A DNA stretch of 64,000 bases from Caproiciproducens sp. CPB-2 (GCF_036287215.1 NZ_CP142860.1:2170001-2234000); one strand, 5' to 3'. Positions 1-9,386 are shown, numbered from the stretch's first letter. Numbers and translations: made by a program. Notes: generated by a model from the letters alone, not told the origin.

Positions 1-1094
1 GGCTGACCATCAACGTTTTCGGCGGCACCCGGCGCTTTATCGGCGGAAACCGCTGCGAAAAGCCGGTGACGAAGCGCACGTCGGGGGACGAGCTCAACAT
101 GTACGCCTATAAGCTCGGCCTGCTGCGCTCCTACCGGCCCGTACCGGGCAGAAGGGGCAAAATCGGCATTCCGATGGGGCTGAATCTCTATGAGCTGCTC
201 CCCTTCTGGCATACCTTCTTTACCAGGCTCGGCTTTGAGGTAACGCTCTCTCCCCTTTCCAGCAGGGAGCTTTACATCGAGGGCCAGAGCACCATTCCTT
301 CCGACACGGTCTGCTTCCCCGCAAAGCTGATGCACGGACATGTGCAGGCTTTGATCGACGAGGGCGTTAAAAATATTTTTTACCCCTGCATGTCGTATAA
401 TTTCGACGAGGGTCTGGGTGACAACCACTACAACTGTCCCGTCGTCGCCTATTATCCGGAAGTCATTTCCGCAAACATGAGCATGCCGGAAGGCTTCCGC
501 CTGATCCACGACTATGTGGGAATCCACAGAAAGCGCGATTTCCCGAAAAAAATGCACGGAATTCTTTCCGGGTATTTTGACGATATCTCCCTTTCCAAGG
601 TGAAAGAAGCGGCAAAAGAAGCGTACCGCGAATACGACGGGTATTTCGCGAAGGTACACGAAAAGGGCGACCGGATCATTGCCGAAGCGCGGAAGCAGCA
701 CAAGCCGATCATCGTCCTGAGCGGAAGACCCTACCATCTTGACCCGGAAATCAACCACGGCATCGACAAGCTGATCGTCAGCCTGGGCGCGGCGGTCATC
801 TCGGAAGATGTTCTGAGTAATAAGGTAACACGCTTCCACACCACGGTTCTGAACCAGTGGACCTATCACGCAAGGCTGTACGCGGCCGCCGAATACATCG
901 GCGACAAGCCCGACATGAACCTTGTCCAGCTCGTTTCGTTCGGCTGCGGCGTAGACGCCATTACCACCGACGAGGTACGCAGCATTCTGGAAGCGAACGA
1001 CAAAATTTACACACAGATCAAGATCGATGAAATTACGAATCTCGGCGCGGTAAAGATCAGGCTGCGCAGCCTCTTTGCCGCTCTGGAGAAATGA
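1..1094 (+). CDS. 2-hydroxyacyl-CoA dehydratase activase-related protein (DUF2229/COG3580 type), 3' part
   Basis: The reading frame is already open at the window edge (in frame from base 3), so this is the C-terminal part of a longer protein; an internal ATG is not the true start. The visible part resembles the DUF2229 region that follows the ATPase activase domain in large activase-related proteins of Clostridia. Conserved-looking cysteines sit in VCFPAK and in a YPCMSY...YNCPVV segment and could bind an iron-sulfur cluster. The family is linked to ATP-driven electron activation of 2-hydroxyacyl-CoA dehydratases, but the substrate of this subgroup is unknown. The downstream gene starts 9 bp later and continues the architecture that many relatives carry as one polypeptide of about 1400 residues. 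Confidence 0.75.
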   Translation, partial: LTINVFGGTRRFIGGNRCEKPVTKRTSGDELNMYAYKLGLLRSYRPVPGRRGKIGIPMGLNLYELLPFWHTFFTRLGFEVTLSPLSSRELYIEGQSTIPSDTVCFPAKLMHGHVQALIDEGVKNIFYPCMSYNFDEGLGDNHYNCPVVAYYPEVISANMSMPEGFRLIHDYVGIHRKRDFPKKMHGILSGYFDDISLSKVKEAAKEAYREYDGYFAKVHEKGDRIIAEARKQHKPIIVLSGRPYHLDPEINHGIDKLIVSLGAAVISEDVLSNKVTRFHTTVLNQWTYHARLYAAAEYIGDKPDMNLVQLVSFGCGVDAITTDEVRSILEANDKIYTQIKIDEITNLGAVKIRLRSLFAALEK

Positions 1095-1103
1095 GGTGAT
1101 TCT

Positions 1104-2402
1104 TTGGCGGAACTGAAATTCAGCAAGGACGGGCGCTTGCTTTTTACAAAGGAAATGAAAAAGGAATATACCATCCTCTGCCCCATGATGGCGCCGATCC
1201 ATTTTCAGCTGATCGTAAACGTGCTGAACAACTGCGGATACCATGTGGAGCTTTTGACGAACGACGGCCCGAACGTCGTGCAGGAGGGCCTGAAATATGT
1301 CCATAACGATACCTGTTACCCCGCTTTGCTGGTCATCGGCCAGTTTATCGACGCGCTTCATTCGGGGAAATACGACCTGGACCGCACCGCGCTGATTATT
1401 ACCCAGACGGGCGGCGGCTGCCGCGCGTCCAACTATATCCACCTTCTGCGCAAGGCGCTGAAAAAGGCCGGGCTGGAACGGGTTCCGGTTGTTTCGCTCA
1501 ATATGTCCGGGCTGGAAAGCAACCCCGGATTTACGCTGACCCTGCCGATGCTGCGGAAATTTATCGCGGGGCTTGTCTACGGCGACGCGCTGATGCTGCT
1601 GGACAACCAGACGAAGGCATACGAGTCGGTCCCCGGCGAGAGCGGCCGGACGGTCAGAAAATGGACGGAGGCCCTGACGGAGCAGTTCAATCACGGGCAG
1701 GGCCTGTCGCTGAAACAGCTGAAAGAAAACCTCCATAAAATCGTCCGCGATTTCGCGCAGATCGAAATCGACCGCAGGCCGAAAATCAAGGTCGGCATCG
1801 TCGGGGAAATCTATGTGAAATACTCCGCGCTGGGCAACAACCATCTGGAGGATTTTCTCGCGGAGCAGGACTGTGAGGTAAACGTGCCGGGCATCCTGAA
1901 TTTCGGCCTTTTCAAGGTCGACAACCGGCTGGAGGATATCAAGCTTTACGGCGGGAGCAGGGCAAAGTACGTGGTCGTCAAGGCGTTGATGGACTATCTG
2001 CTGAAAATGCAGGACATCCTGATCCGCGCGGTGAAAACCGAACCCCGCTTTCTGGCGCCGGAGCCCTACGCCCACACGAAAAGCCTGGTGAAGAACGTCA
2101 TCGGCTACGGCAACAAGATGGGCGAAGGCTGGCTTCTGACCGCGGAAATGCTGGAGCTGGTCGAGCAGGGCTATGAGAATATCGTGTGCACACAGCCGTT
2201 CGGCTGCCTGCCGAACCATATCTGCGGCAAAGGCATGATCCACCGGATCAAAGCGGTGGACGAACGGTCCAATATTGTCCCCATCGACTACGACCCGAGC
2301 GCGACGCGCGTCAATCAGGAAAACAGAATCAAGCTGATGCTGGCCGTCGCCAGGGAGAAGCTGGCCGCACAAACGGAGGAAGAGACGGAGAAAAAATCAT
2401 GA
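1104..2402 (+). CDS. 2-hydroxyacyl-CoA dehydratase-related protein (COG3581 type)
   Basis: A 432-residue protein starting at TTG, chosen because GAGGTGAT lies just upstream and the preceding gene ends 9 bp before. Cysteines in [21 protein letters not shown] and [16 protein letters not shown] are spaced as in the HgdB/D-like iron-sulfur component of dehydratase-type enzymes. It is the second half of the activase-related protein that is a single chain in many Clostridia, so the two probably form a complex. The TGA stop overlaps the mscL start (ATGA), which suggests translational coupling. Reaction and substrate cannot be read from the sequence; the family call is fairly secure. Confidence 0.75.
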   Translation: MAELKFSKDGRLLFTKEMKKEYTILCPMMAPIHFQLIVNVLNNCGYHVELLTNDGPNVVQEGLKYVHNDTCYPALLVIGQFIDALHSGKYDLDRTALIITQTGGGCRASNYIHLLRKALKKAGLERVPVVSLNMSGLESNPGFTLTLPMLRKFIAGLVYGDALMLLDNQTKAYESVPGESGRTVRKWTEALTEQFNHGQGLSLKQLKENLHKIVRDFAQIEIDRRPKIKVGIVGEIYVKYSALGNNHLEDFLAEQDCEVNVPGILNFGLFKVDNRLEDIKLYGGSRAKYVVVKALMDYLLKMQDILIRAVKTEPRFLAPEPYAHTKSLVKNVIGYGNKMGEGWLLTAEMLELVEQGYENIVCTQPFGCLPNHICGKGMIHRIKAVDERSNIVPIDYDPSATRVNQENRIKLMLAVAREKLAAQTEEETEKKS

Positions 2403-2806
2403 AAAAATTAGTCAGTGAATTTAAAGAATTTGCCATGCGCGGGAACGTCATGGATATGGCGGTCGGCGTTGTCATAGGCGCCGCGTTCGGAAAAATCGTG
2501 TCCTCGCTGGTTGCCGACATCATTACGCCCGTGCTTTCTCTGGTTACCGGCAGAATCAACCTGACGGCTTTGGCGGTGACCGTCCCCGCGGCGCTGAAAG
2601 GCACCGAACCGATCATGATTCGTTACGGAAATTTCCTGCAGACGGTACTGGATTTCATCGCTGTCGCTTTTTCCATTTTCCTGGTCATCAAGGCGTCCAA
2701 CCGTCTGAAGCGGAAAAAGGAAGAGGCCCCGCCCGCCGCCCCGGAAATCAGCCGCGAAGAAGCTTTGCTGACGGAAATCCGCGACCTGCTGAAAAAGGAA
2801 AACTGA
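2399..2806 (+). CDS. mscL: Large-conductance mechanosensitive channel MscL
   Basis: A 135-residue membrane protein, a normal length for MscL, that releases solutes when membrane tension rises on hypo-osmotic shock. It begins with the typical amphipathic N-terminus ([26 protein letters not shown]), followed by TM1, a periplasmic loop, TM2 (about residues 78-100) and a charged C-terminal helix ([11 protein letters not shown]). The start is the ATG overlapping the upstream stop by 4 bp; longer in-frame extensions run inside the preceding gene and are not credible. It is the last gene of its operon and is followed by a strong hairpin. Confidence 0.95.
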   Translation: MKKLVSEFKEFAMRGNVMDMAVGVVIGAAFGKIVSSLVADIITPVLSLVTGRINLTALAVTVPAALKGTEPIMIRYGNFLQTVLDFIAVAFSIFLVIKASNRLKRKKEEAPPAAPEISREEALLTEIRDLLKKEN

Positions 2807-2830
2807 CAGAAAAACTCCTGTAAAACGCAT

Positions 2831-2863
2831 CCCCAGCCGGCATTGCTGCCGGCTGGGGATTTT
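2831..2863 (+). terminator. Rho-independent terminator after mscL
   Basis: A 12-bp perfect stem (CCCCAGCCGGCA with TGCCGGCTGGGG) with a TTGC loop is followed by ATTTT. It lies between convergent mscL and the minus-strand metallo-hydrolase and mainly serves the plus strand. Confidence 0.85.
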
Positions 2864-2882
2864 ACCGTCCTGTGAAATCGGA

Positions 2883-4487
2883 TTACCGGTTCCATTTCTC
2901 GCTCAGCGCGTTGATCTGGTCGGCAAATTTGGCAAGATCCTTGTTCGCGCCGCCCTCGTTTCGCTGTATCACCTGTATCAGCCGTTTTCCGGCCTCCATC
3001 AGGCGGGCAAACGGAGCGGAGAATTTCTTTCCCCTGTCCTCCCTGCGCGGGCTGCGCAGCTCCGGCGCGACGCCCTCTTCCAGAACGCTGTTTTCCGCCA
3101 GGTCAAAGGAGGCTTCAAAATTGGGGACAATCGCGTTGTACCCCAGCTGCCGCAGGGTGTCGCCGAACATCTCGCTGACCTGCAGTTCTCCGTGTACCAC
3201 AAACACGCGCTTCGGCTTGGGGTCAAACGCCCGGATCCACTGGATCAGGCCCGACCGGTCCGCGTGCGCGGAAAGCGCACGGAAATTGTAAATATGCGCC
3301 TGTACCGTGATTTCCTCGCCGAAAAGCTTCACCTGATCGATCCCGTCGACCAGCATTCTGCCGAGGGTGCCGTTGGCCTGATAGCCCACAAACACGACCG
3401 CGCATTCCGGCCGCCACAGATTATGCTTGAGGTGGTGGCGGATTCGTCCGGCTTCGCACATCCCGCTGGAGGAAATGATGACCTTGGGTACGTTATCCAT
3501 ATTCAGCGCTTTGGATTCCTCCACGCTGGCGCAGATATTCAGGTTGGAAAAATGAATCGGCTCAAATCCGGCCCTGATGACCTTGACGGCGGCATCGTCG
3601 GCGTAACCGTCCAGATTGCCGCCGTAGATTTTGGTTGCTTCCGCCGCAAGCGGGCTGTCCACATAAACCGGGAAATCCGGGTTGTTTTTGACAAGGCCGC
3701 GTTCCTTCATCTCACGGATATAGTAAAGCAGCTCCTGCGTACGGCCGACCGCAAAGCTGGGGATGACCACGTTGCCCCCGGCGGAAAGGGTTTTATCGAA
3801 AACCTCGGCGAGCTTCGGGACATAGTCGTCCATCTTTTCATGATCGCGGTCGCCGTAGGTCGATTCCATCACCACATAATCCGCTTCCCGGATATACTGC
3901 GGATCGCGGATGATCGGCTGATTTTTGTTGCCGATGTCCCCGGAAAAGACGATTTTTTTCGTCTCGCCGTGCTCCGTCAGCCACATCTCCACCGCCGCGG
4001 AGCCGAGCAGGTGACCGGCGTCCGTAAAGCGGAAACGGACCCCTTCGCAAAGCTCCACCATTTCCCCGTAGGAAAACGGGACCAGCCGGTTCAGCGTTTC
4101 CTGCGCGTCCTCCACGGTGTAAATCGGCTCCTCCGGTTCGCGCCCGGCGCGCCTTCCCTTCCGGTTCTCGTTGATCGCGTCCATCTCCTGTATATGGGCG
4201 CTGTCGCGCAGCATGATGGAAAGCAGCTTGCAGGTCGCCCCGGTCGCGTACATTTTCCCGTCGTAGCCGTTCTTGACCAGAAGCGGCAGCCGTCCGCTGT
4301 GGTCAATATGCGCGTGCGTTACGATAACATAATCGATCTGGGACGCATAAAAAGGCAGCCTGTGGTTGTCGTCCTCATCGGCGCCCTGCTGCAGGCCGCA
4401 GTCGATCAAAATCTTTTTTCCGTTTACAAGTAAGCAATGGCAGCTTCCGGTGACTTCTTTGTCCGCACCGTAAAATATCAGTTGCAT
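2883..4487 (-). CDS. Beta-CASP metallo-beta-lactamase-fold RNase/exonuclease family protein
   Basis: A 534-residue protein with the metallo-beta-lactamase motif HAHIDHSG (residues about 58-65), downstream metal ligands (DAGHLLGSA, FSGDIG), a beta-CASP insertion and a C-terminal RMMBL segment (ALSAHADRSGL and VFVVHGE). The family, related to Ysh1/CPSF73 and bacterial RNases, is zinc dependent and acts on RNA or other phosphodiesters; the cellular substrate here is unknown. It is about 70 residues longer than minimal relatives, with a charged C-terminal extension (SPRREDRGKKFS onward). It sits 3 bp downstream of exonuclease III on the same strand and is probably cotranscribed with it. Confidence 0.85.
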   Translation of the reverse strand: MQLIFYGADKEVTGSCHCLLVNGKKILIDCGLQQGADEDDNHRLPFYASQIDYVIVTHAHIDHSGRLPLLVKNGYDGKMYATGATCKLLSIMLRDSAHIQEMDAINENRKGRRAGREPEEPIYTVEDAQETLNRLVPFSYGEMVELCEGVRFRFTDAGHLLGSAAVEMWLTEHGETKKIVFSGDIGNKNQPIIRDPQYIREADYVVMESTYGDRDHEKMDDYVPKLAEVFDKTLSAGGNVVIPSFAVGRTQELLYYIREMKERGLVKNNPDFPVYVDSPLAAEATKIYGGNLDGYADDAAVKVIRAGFEPIHFSNLNICASVEESKALNMDNVPKVIISSSGMCEAGRIRHHLKHNLWRPECAVVFVGYQANGTLGRMLVDGIDQVKLFGEEITVQAHIYNFRALSAHADRSGLIQWIRAFDPKPKRVFVVHGELQVSEMFGDTLRQLGYNAIVPNFEASFDLAENSVLEEGVAPELRSPRREDRGKKFSAPFARLMEAGKRLIQVIQRNEGGANKDLAKFADQINALSEKWNR

Positions 4488-4490
4488 CCT

Positions 4491-5267
4491 CTATTCTCCC
4501 GTCTGTGTATTTTTCATGGACAAAATAAGCTCGACCGGGCAATGGTCGCTGCCCATCACCTCCGGGTGTATGCTGCTGGCCTCGATTCTGTCGCGGATGG
4601 AGTCGGACACAAGGAAATAATCGATCCGCCACCCCGCGTTTTTCTCCCTTGCCTTAAACATATACGACCACCACGTATAGGCGCCCGTTTCCTCCGGGTG
4701 CAGGTAACGGAAGGTGTCCGTAAACCCGGCGGCGAGCAGTTCCGACATCTTTTCGCGTTCCTCGAAGGAGAAGCCCGCGTTGCCGACATTCGTCTTCGGA
4801 TTTTTCAGATCGATCTCATTATGTGCCACATTCATGTCCCCGCACACAACGACCGGTTTTTTCGCGTCGAGCTGTTTCAGATAGGCGCGGAAAGCGTCCT
4901 CCCAGCGCATCCGGTACTCGATGCGCACCAGGTCCCGCTGGGAATTGGGCGTATACACCGTCACAAGGTAAAAATCCTCAAATTCCAGCGTGATGGAACG
5001 CCCCTCGCCGACATGCTCCGGGTCGCCGATATCGTAACCGACGGAAAGAGGTTCCATCCTGGTAAAAACAGCCGTGCCGGAATAGCCCTTCTTTTCCGCG
5101 GAATTCCAGTACTGCCGGTAGCCCGGCAAAACGATTTCCGCCTGCTCCGGCTGCATTTTCGTTTCCTGAATGCACACGGCGTCGGCGTTGGCCGATTGAA
5201 AATAGTCCGTAAAGCCCTTGTTCAAACAGGCGCGAAGCCCGTTGACATTCCATGATATCAGCTTCAA
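4491..5267 (-). CDS. xth: Exodeoxyribonuclease III (AP endonuclease family)
   Basis: A 258-residue enzyme of the ExoIII/APE1 family, acting in base-excision repair by cleaving at abasic sites and trimming 3' ends. It shows the N-terminal SWNVNGLRA motif, the metal-binding glutamate in CIQETKMQ (about residue 36), CGDMNVAHNEID, and the C-terminal GSDHCPVELIL catalytic Asp-His pair. The length is standard. It is first in a two-gene minus-strand operon with the beta-CASP hydrolase, and an extended -10 promoter lies about 80 bp upstream. Confidence 0.93.
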   Translation of the reverse strand: MKLISWNVNGLRACLNKGFTDYFQSANADAVCIQETKMQPEQAEIVLPGYRQYWNSAEKKGYSGTAVFTRMEPLSVGYDIGDPEHVGEGRSITLEFEDFYLVTVYTPNSQRDLVRIEYRMRWEDAFRAYLKQLDAKKPVVVCGDMNVAHNEIDLKNPKTNVGNAGFSFEEREKMSELLAAGFTDTFRYLHPEETGAYTWWSYMFKAREKNAGWRIDYFLVSDSIRDRIEASSIHPEVMGSDHCPVELILSMKNTQTGE

Positions 5268-5345
5268 TCATTCATCCCCCATTTTTTATTTCCGCCTCCG
5301 GCCCGCCGGAGGAACCGTTCATTTTCGGTCAAAGCTTTTGGGGTT

Positions 5346-5376
5346 ATTATATCATATTCATATCGAAAAGAGTAAA
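5346..5376 (-). promoter_or_regulatory. Extended -10 promoter for exonuclease III operon
   Basis: On the minus strand TGATATAAT (extended -10) is preceded by TTTACT with 19-bp spacing. The -35 fit is modest, but the TGn element supports function. It lies 79 bp upstream of the xth ATG. Confidence 0.55.
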
Positions 5377-5451
5377 TAATTTTCCTCAGAGCTTCCGTAA
5401 AAAGCATAAGAGACGGTGGAAGCACAATACTTCTTCTATCAAAAATATGCC

Positions 5452-5480
5452 TTGAAGGAAGCCCGGATTCCCGCTATAAT
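5452..5480 (+). promoter_or_regulatory. SigA-type promoter for the cyclophilin gene
   Basis: TTGAAG, 17-bp spacer, TATAAT. The transcript would start about 30 bp before the ATG and contain the GGAGG ribosome site. Confidence 0.8.
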
Positions 5481-5518
5481 AGGGATATGACTTTTTACAG
5501 AATTGATGGAGGAAGATT

Positions 5519-6034
5519 ATGAAAAATCCAATTGTTACCATTCAAACGGGCCGCGGCACGATAAAAATTGAGCTTTATCCCGAAATTGCTCCGAACACCG
5601 TAAAGAACTTTATTTCCCTTGTCAAAAAAGGATTTTATGACGGAACCATCTTTCACCGCGTGATTCCCGAATTCATGATCCAGGGAGGCGACCCGGAAGG
5701 CACCGGAATGGGCGGCCCCGGCTACAGCATCAAAGGCGAATTCCGCTCCAACCGTTTTCAGAACGACCTGAAGCACGTGAAGGGCGTCATTTCCATGGCG
5801 AGGTCCATGAGCCCGAACAGCGCGGGGTCCCAGTTCTTTATCATGGTTGCCGACGCGCCGCACCTTGACGGGGAATACGCCGCTTTCGGCAAGGTGACCG
5901 AGGGAATGGAAGAGGCGGAGCGCATTGTGTCGGTTCGCCGCGACTACAGGGATAAGCCGTATGAAGACGAAATCATGAAGAGCGTTACCGTCGATACGTT
6001 CGGAGAGGAATACGGAGAACCCGAAAAACAGTAA
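5519..6034 (+). CDS. Peptidyl-prolyl cis-trans isomerase, cyclophilin type
   Basis: A 171-residue single-domain cyclophilin that isomerises proline peptide bonds during folding. Recognisable elements are FHRVIPEFMIQGGDPEGTG (catalytic Arg and the MIQGGD signature), MARSMSPNSAGSQFFI and the LDGEYAAFGKV segment. There is no signal peptide, so it is cytoplasmic. The ATG follows GGAGG, and a good promoter lies immediately upstream. It may be cotranscribed with the ABC exporter that begins 28 bp downstream. Confidence 0.95.
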   Translation: MKNPIVTIQTGRGTIKIELYPEIAPNTVKNFISLVKKGFYDGTIFHRVIPEFMIQGGDPEGTGMGGPGYSIKGEFRSNRFQNDLKHVKGVISMARSMSPNSAGSQFFIMVADAPHLDGEYAAFGKVTEGMEEAERIVSVRRDYRDKPYEDEIMKSVTVDTFGEEYGEPEKQ

Positions 6035-6062
6035 CGGAAGAAATGATATTAGGGAGCATGCA

Positions 6063-7802
6063 ATGTCGATTTTTAAAAAATTTATAAGATACTACCAACC
6101 ATACCGGGGAATGTTTTACTTCGATATGTTCTGTGCGCTGATCGTGTCGGCAGTTGACGTCGCGTTTCCGCAGATTCTGAATTTTCTGACAAAGGGTCTG
6201 TTCGCGCGGGAAGCACACACCATTTTGGAAAATCTCCCGTGGATTGCGGCGGGCCTTCTGGCCATGGAGCTGATCCGCCTCGGCTGCCAGTACTACATTA
6301 CCAGCTGGGGACACGTCATGGGCGCCAGAATGGAAAGCGACATGAGGCAGGACCTGTTTGACCACCTGCAGCGCCTTTCCTTTTCGTATTACGACCGCAA
6401 CAACACCGGGGAAATGATGAGCAAGCTTGTGTCCGACCTGTTCGACATCAGCGAGCTTGCCCACCACGGGCCGGAAAACATTCTGATTTCGCTTTTGAAA
6501 ATCGTGGGAAGCTTTGCGCTGATGATGATCATCAACGTCCCGATGACTCTGATTCTGCTGGGAGTAACGCTGATTATGATTGTTTTCAGCATCCACCAGA
6601 ACCGGAAAATGCGTGCGGTGTTCATGGACAACCGCAAAAAAATCGCGGGCGTCAATTCCCGCGTGCAGGACAGCCTGGCCGGCATCCGGGTGGTAAAAAG
6701 CTTTGGCAACGAGGAGCTGGAACAGGCAAAATTCAACGAAAGCAACCTGAAATTTCTGGACTCAAAAGAGAGCAGCTACCGGGTGATGGGAAGCTTCCGC
6801 GCGGGCACCTCATTTTTTGAGGGACTTCTCTTCCTGACCGTGCTGGTCAGCGGGGGCCTGTTTATTGCGCAGGGTTCCCTGCACGTTGCCGATCTGGCTG
6901 TCTATGCCCTGTACATCAACATTATTATCAACCCCATCGACATACTGATCGAATTTACCGAACAGTTCCAGAAGGGCTACTCCGGCTTCAAGCGCTTTAT
7001 CGAAGTGGTGGAAACGGAACCGGAGATTGTCGACCGGCCCGGCGCGGTCGAGCTGAAGGACGTGAAAGGCGACATCCGGTATGAAAACGTCTCGTTCAGT
7101 TACGATTCCGCGAACGACGTGCTGGAAAATATCAATATTTCGATTGAGGCGGGAAAAACCGTGGCGCTGGTCGGGCCTTCGGGCGGCGGCAAAACCACCC
7201 TTTGCTCCCTTTTGCCCCGTTTTTACGACGTGACCGCCGGAAGCGTAACGATCGACGGCACGGATGTGCGCGATATCAGGCTGAAATCCCTGCGCAGCGC
7301 AATCGGGATCGTCCAGCAGGACGTCTACATGTTTGCGGGCAGCATCAAAGAAAACATTGCCTACGGCAAACCGGACGCGACGGATGAGGAAATCATCGCC
7401 GCCGCAAAGAGCGCGAATATCCACGACTTTATCGCGGGGCTTGACGACGGCTACGACACCTATGTGGGCGAACGCGGCACGCGCCTTTCCGGCGGGCAGA
7501 AGCAGCGTCTGGCCATTGCCCGCGTCTTTCTGAAAAATCCGAAAATCCTGATTCTGGACGAAGCGACCAGCGCGCTGGACAACGAAAGCGAGCGTCATAT
7601 CCAGAATTCGCTGGAGGAGCTGTCCAAGGACAGGACCACCATCGTGATCGCCCACCGGCTCAGCACCATCAGCAACGCGGATGAAATCATTGTGATCGGC
7701 GACGAAGGCATTGAGGAACGCGGCACCCACCAGGAACTGATTGAGAAAAACGGCATCTACGCAAAGTACTACAATATGCAGTTTGAAGGGCTGGACGCTT
7801 AA
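6063..7802 (+). CDS. ABC exporter, fused permease and ATPase (MsbA/BmrA-like)
   Basis: A 579-residue half-transporter with an N-terminal six-helix ABC-exporter membrane domain (about residues 15-310) and a C-terminal nucleotide-binding domain. The ATPase shows Walker A GPSGGGKTT (near 373), Q-loop GIVQQDVYMF, signature LSGGQKQR (near 476), Walker B ILILDEATSALD (near 495) and the switch histidine in VIAHRLS. Such half-transporters normally work as homodimers exporting lipids, peptides or drugs; the substrate is not predictable. There is no second exporter gene next to it, consistent with a homodimer. A terminator follows. Confidence 0.92.
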   Translation: MSIFKKFIRYYQPYRGMFYFDMFCALIVSAVDVAFPQILNFLTKGLFAREAHTILENLPWIAAGLLAMELIRLGCQYYITSWGHVMGARMESDMRQDLFDHLQRLSFSYYDRNNTGEMMSKLVSDLFDISELAHHGPENILISLLKIVGSFALMMIINVPMTLILLGVTLIMIVFSIHQNRKMRAVFMDNRKKIAGVNSRVQDSLAGIRVVKSFGNEELEQAKFNESNLKFLDSKESSYRVMGSFRAGTSFFEGLLFLTVLVSGGLFIAQGSLHVADLAVYALYINIIINPIDILIEFTEQFQKGYSGFKRFIEVVETEPEIVDRPGAVELKDVKGDIRYENVSFSYDSANDVLENINISIEAGKTVALVGPSGGGKTTLCSLLPRFYDVTAGSVTIDGTDVRDIRLKSLRSAIGIVQQDVYMFAGSIKENIAYGKPDATDEEIIAAAKSANIHDFIAGLDDGYDTYVGERGTRLSGGQKQRLAIARVFLKNPKILILDEATSALDNESERHIQNSLEELSKDRTTIVIAHRLSTISNADEIIVIGDEGIEERGTHQELIEKNGIYAKYYNMQFEGLDA

Positions 7803-7838
7803 AGCCTTTCCCGCGCCGCGGGTTGTCCGGGCTGCAGC

Positions 7839-7878
7839 AAAAAAGGTATCCCCCGCAGCCGGCGGAGGATACCTTTTT
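7839..7878 (+). terminator. Rho-independent terminator after the ABC exporter
   Basis: Stem GGTATCC/GGATACC, extended by A/T pairs and by a GC-rich inner part, is followed by TTTTT. The flanking A and T runs make it potentially bidirectional. Confidence 0.8.
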
Positions 7879-7984
7879 CGTCTCATTTGGGCCGGAATGT
7901 GACCTGATCACCGAGCCGGAAGATTTTATATGTTATCATGAATATACACACTTTGGAAAAAATACAAATGGAAAACACAAGTTT

Positions 7985-8088
7985 ACGGTATTTACGGTTG
8001 ATTCTGCAACAAGATTGTGTTCTTTCCCCCGCCTTCGGCGGGGGAAAGAACGTGTTTTATCTCGCAAATTGAAATGGAATCGCTGTAG
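7985..8088. repeat. Dispersed imperfect palindrome, copy A
   Basis: About 104 bp in the exporter-ccdA interval. The core is a CCCCCGCC-TTC-GGCGGGGG type hairpin extended by TTCTTT/AAAGAA, flanked by a TGATTCTGCAACA block on the left and an ATCTCGCAAA block on the right. The ends are weakly inverted (ACGGTATTTACGGTT versus AAATGGAATCGCTGTAG). Copies B and C share both conserved blocks. Its left end is the most diverged of the three. There is no coding capacity. Confidence 0.8.
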
Positions 8089-8105
8089 GAAAGAAAGGAG
8101 AGACC

Positions 8106-8777
8106 ATGGATTATCTGATTTCATTTCTGGAAGGGATCATCACATTTATTTCTCCCTGCCTCTTACCAATGCTGCCGATCTATATTTCCTATTTTGCGGG
8201 ACAGGAGATTCAGAATCAAAAGGCCCCGGTCATTCGGAATTCCCTTGGGTTTGTACTTGGCTTCACCTTTGTGTTTACGGCAATGGGTGCTTTCGCGGGG
8301 ACGGTCGGGAGCTTTCTGAAAGAATATCACACCGCGGTGAATCTTGTCACCGGTATTGTCGTCATCCTATTCGGGTTAAACTTTATGGGGCTGATCAAAA
8401 TCCCTTTTCTGAATGGAAACCGGCAGTTGAATTTTAAAAAGCGAAATATGGATTTTGGGGCCTCCATTCTGTTCGGCGTGATCTTTTCCATTGGCTGGAC
8501 CCCCTGCGTAGGCGCGTTTTTAGGCTCCGCTCTGATGCTCGCCGCTTCGAGCGGGGAAAGCATGAAAGGCATTTTTATGCTTCTCTCGTTTTCGCTTGGG
8601 TTGGGGATTCCCTTTCTGATCAGCGCTGTTTTGATCGACCGCCTCATGTCCGCGTTTGACTTTATCAAAAGGAACTACCGGATCATCGGCATGATTTCGG
8701 GCGGATTGCTCGTCGTCGTCGGCCTGATGATGGCGACCGGACTTATGGGCTGCTTTTTGTCCCTATTTACTTTTTGA
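8106..8777 (+). CDS. ccdA: Cytochrome c biogenesis protein CcdA (thiol-disulfide transporter)
   Basis: A 223-residue polytopic membrane protein with six predicted helices that moves reducing equivalents from cytoplasmic thioredoxin across the membrane. The redox pair is visible as C18 in FISPCLLP and C134 in GWTPCVGAF, the two half-channel motifs of the family. It lies 10 bp upstream of a membrane-anchored thioredoxin-like protein, its expected electron acceptor. No cytochrome c genes are seen nearby, so the pair may serve general extracytoplasmic disulfide reduction. The ATG follows AAAGGAG. Confidence 0.92.
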   Translation: MDYLISFLEGIITFISPCLLPMLPIYISYFAGQEIQNQKAPVIRNSLGFVLGFTFVFTAMGAFAGTVGSFLKEYHTAVNLVTGIVVILFGLNFMGLIKIPFLNGNRQLNFKKRNMDFGASILFGVIFSIGWTPCVGAFLGSALMLAASSGESMKGIFMLLSFSLGLGIPFLISAVLIDRLMSAFDFIKRNYRIIGMISGGLLVVVGLMMATGLMGCFLSLFTF

Positions 8778-8787
8778 GGAGTACGAT

Positions 8788-9357
8788 ATGAAAACAAACG
8801 GAAAAATTTTGCTGGGATTTCTCGCGTTCGTGGTATTCTTCGCCGTCGTTTACTATGCCTACAACACGTTATCCAACCGGTTCCGGCCAAATCTGCCGGC
8901 ATCGTCTGAAACAGGCGGCTCCGCGGGAGAAAGCGGGAAAACACAGGCTCCCGATTTTACCGTATTCGATGAAAAAGGCAACAAGGTCAGGCTGTCGGAC
9001 TTTCAGGGGAAACCCGTTGTGCTGAATTTCTGGGCCTCCTGGTGCCCGCCGTGCAAGGGAGAAATGCCGCATTTCAACAGCCAGTACCAGAAGGAAAAAG
9101 ACGGCGTGGTCTTTCTGATGATCGATCTGGTGGACGGTCAGCGGGAAACGCAGGAAAAAGGGCAGAATTATGTAAAAGAGCAGGGCTTTGAATTCCCCGT
9201 TTACTTTGACAATGAGCAGCAGGCCGCCAATACTTACGGAATTTCAGCCATTCCGGACACGATCTTTATCGACCGGGGCGGCTATATTGTGAACGCCTAT
9301 CAGGGAGCGATCGACGAAGCGACTTTGATTGCCGGAATCGAATCGATCAAAAAATAA
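8788..9357 (+). CDS. Membrane-anchored TlpA/ResA-family thiol-disulfide oxidoreductase
   Basis: A 189-residue protein with a single N-terminal membrane anchor (about residues 7-26), a Ser/Gly-rich linker and a thioredoxin domain facing outward. The active site is WASWCPPCKGE with C86 and C89, and the cis-proline loop is SAIPDTIFID. The CPPC motif is common in this family. Adjacent CcdA is the likely electron donor. ResA-like proteins reduce apocytochrome c or sporulation proteins; the client here is unknown. Confidence 0.9.
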   Translation: MKTNGKILLGFLAFVVFFAVVYYAYNTLSNRFRPNLPASSETGGSAGESGKTQAPDFTVFDEKGNKVRLSDFQGKPVVLNFWASWCPPCKGEMPHFNSQYQKEKDGVVFLMIDLVDGQRETQEKGQNYVKEQGFEFPVYFDNEQQAANTYGISAIPDTIFIDRGGYIVNAYQGAIDEATLIAGIESIKK

Positions 9358-9386
9358 GAAAAATCCCCACTCCAAGCTTTACGATT

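Noticed and set aside
3192..4433. Long plus-strand open frame of 413 codons opposite the metallo-hydrolase
   Set aside because: It is antisense to a gene with clear catalytic motifs, has no ribosome site, and its composition is that of a shadow frame in GC-rich DNA.
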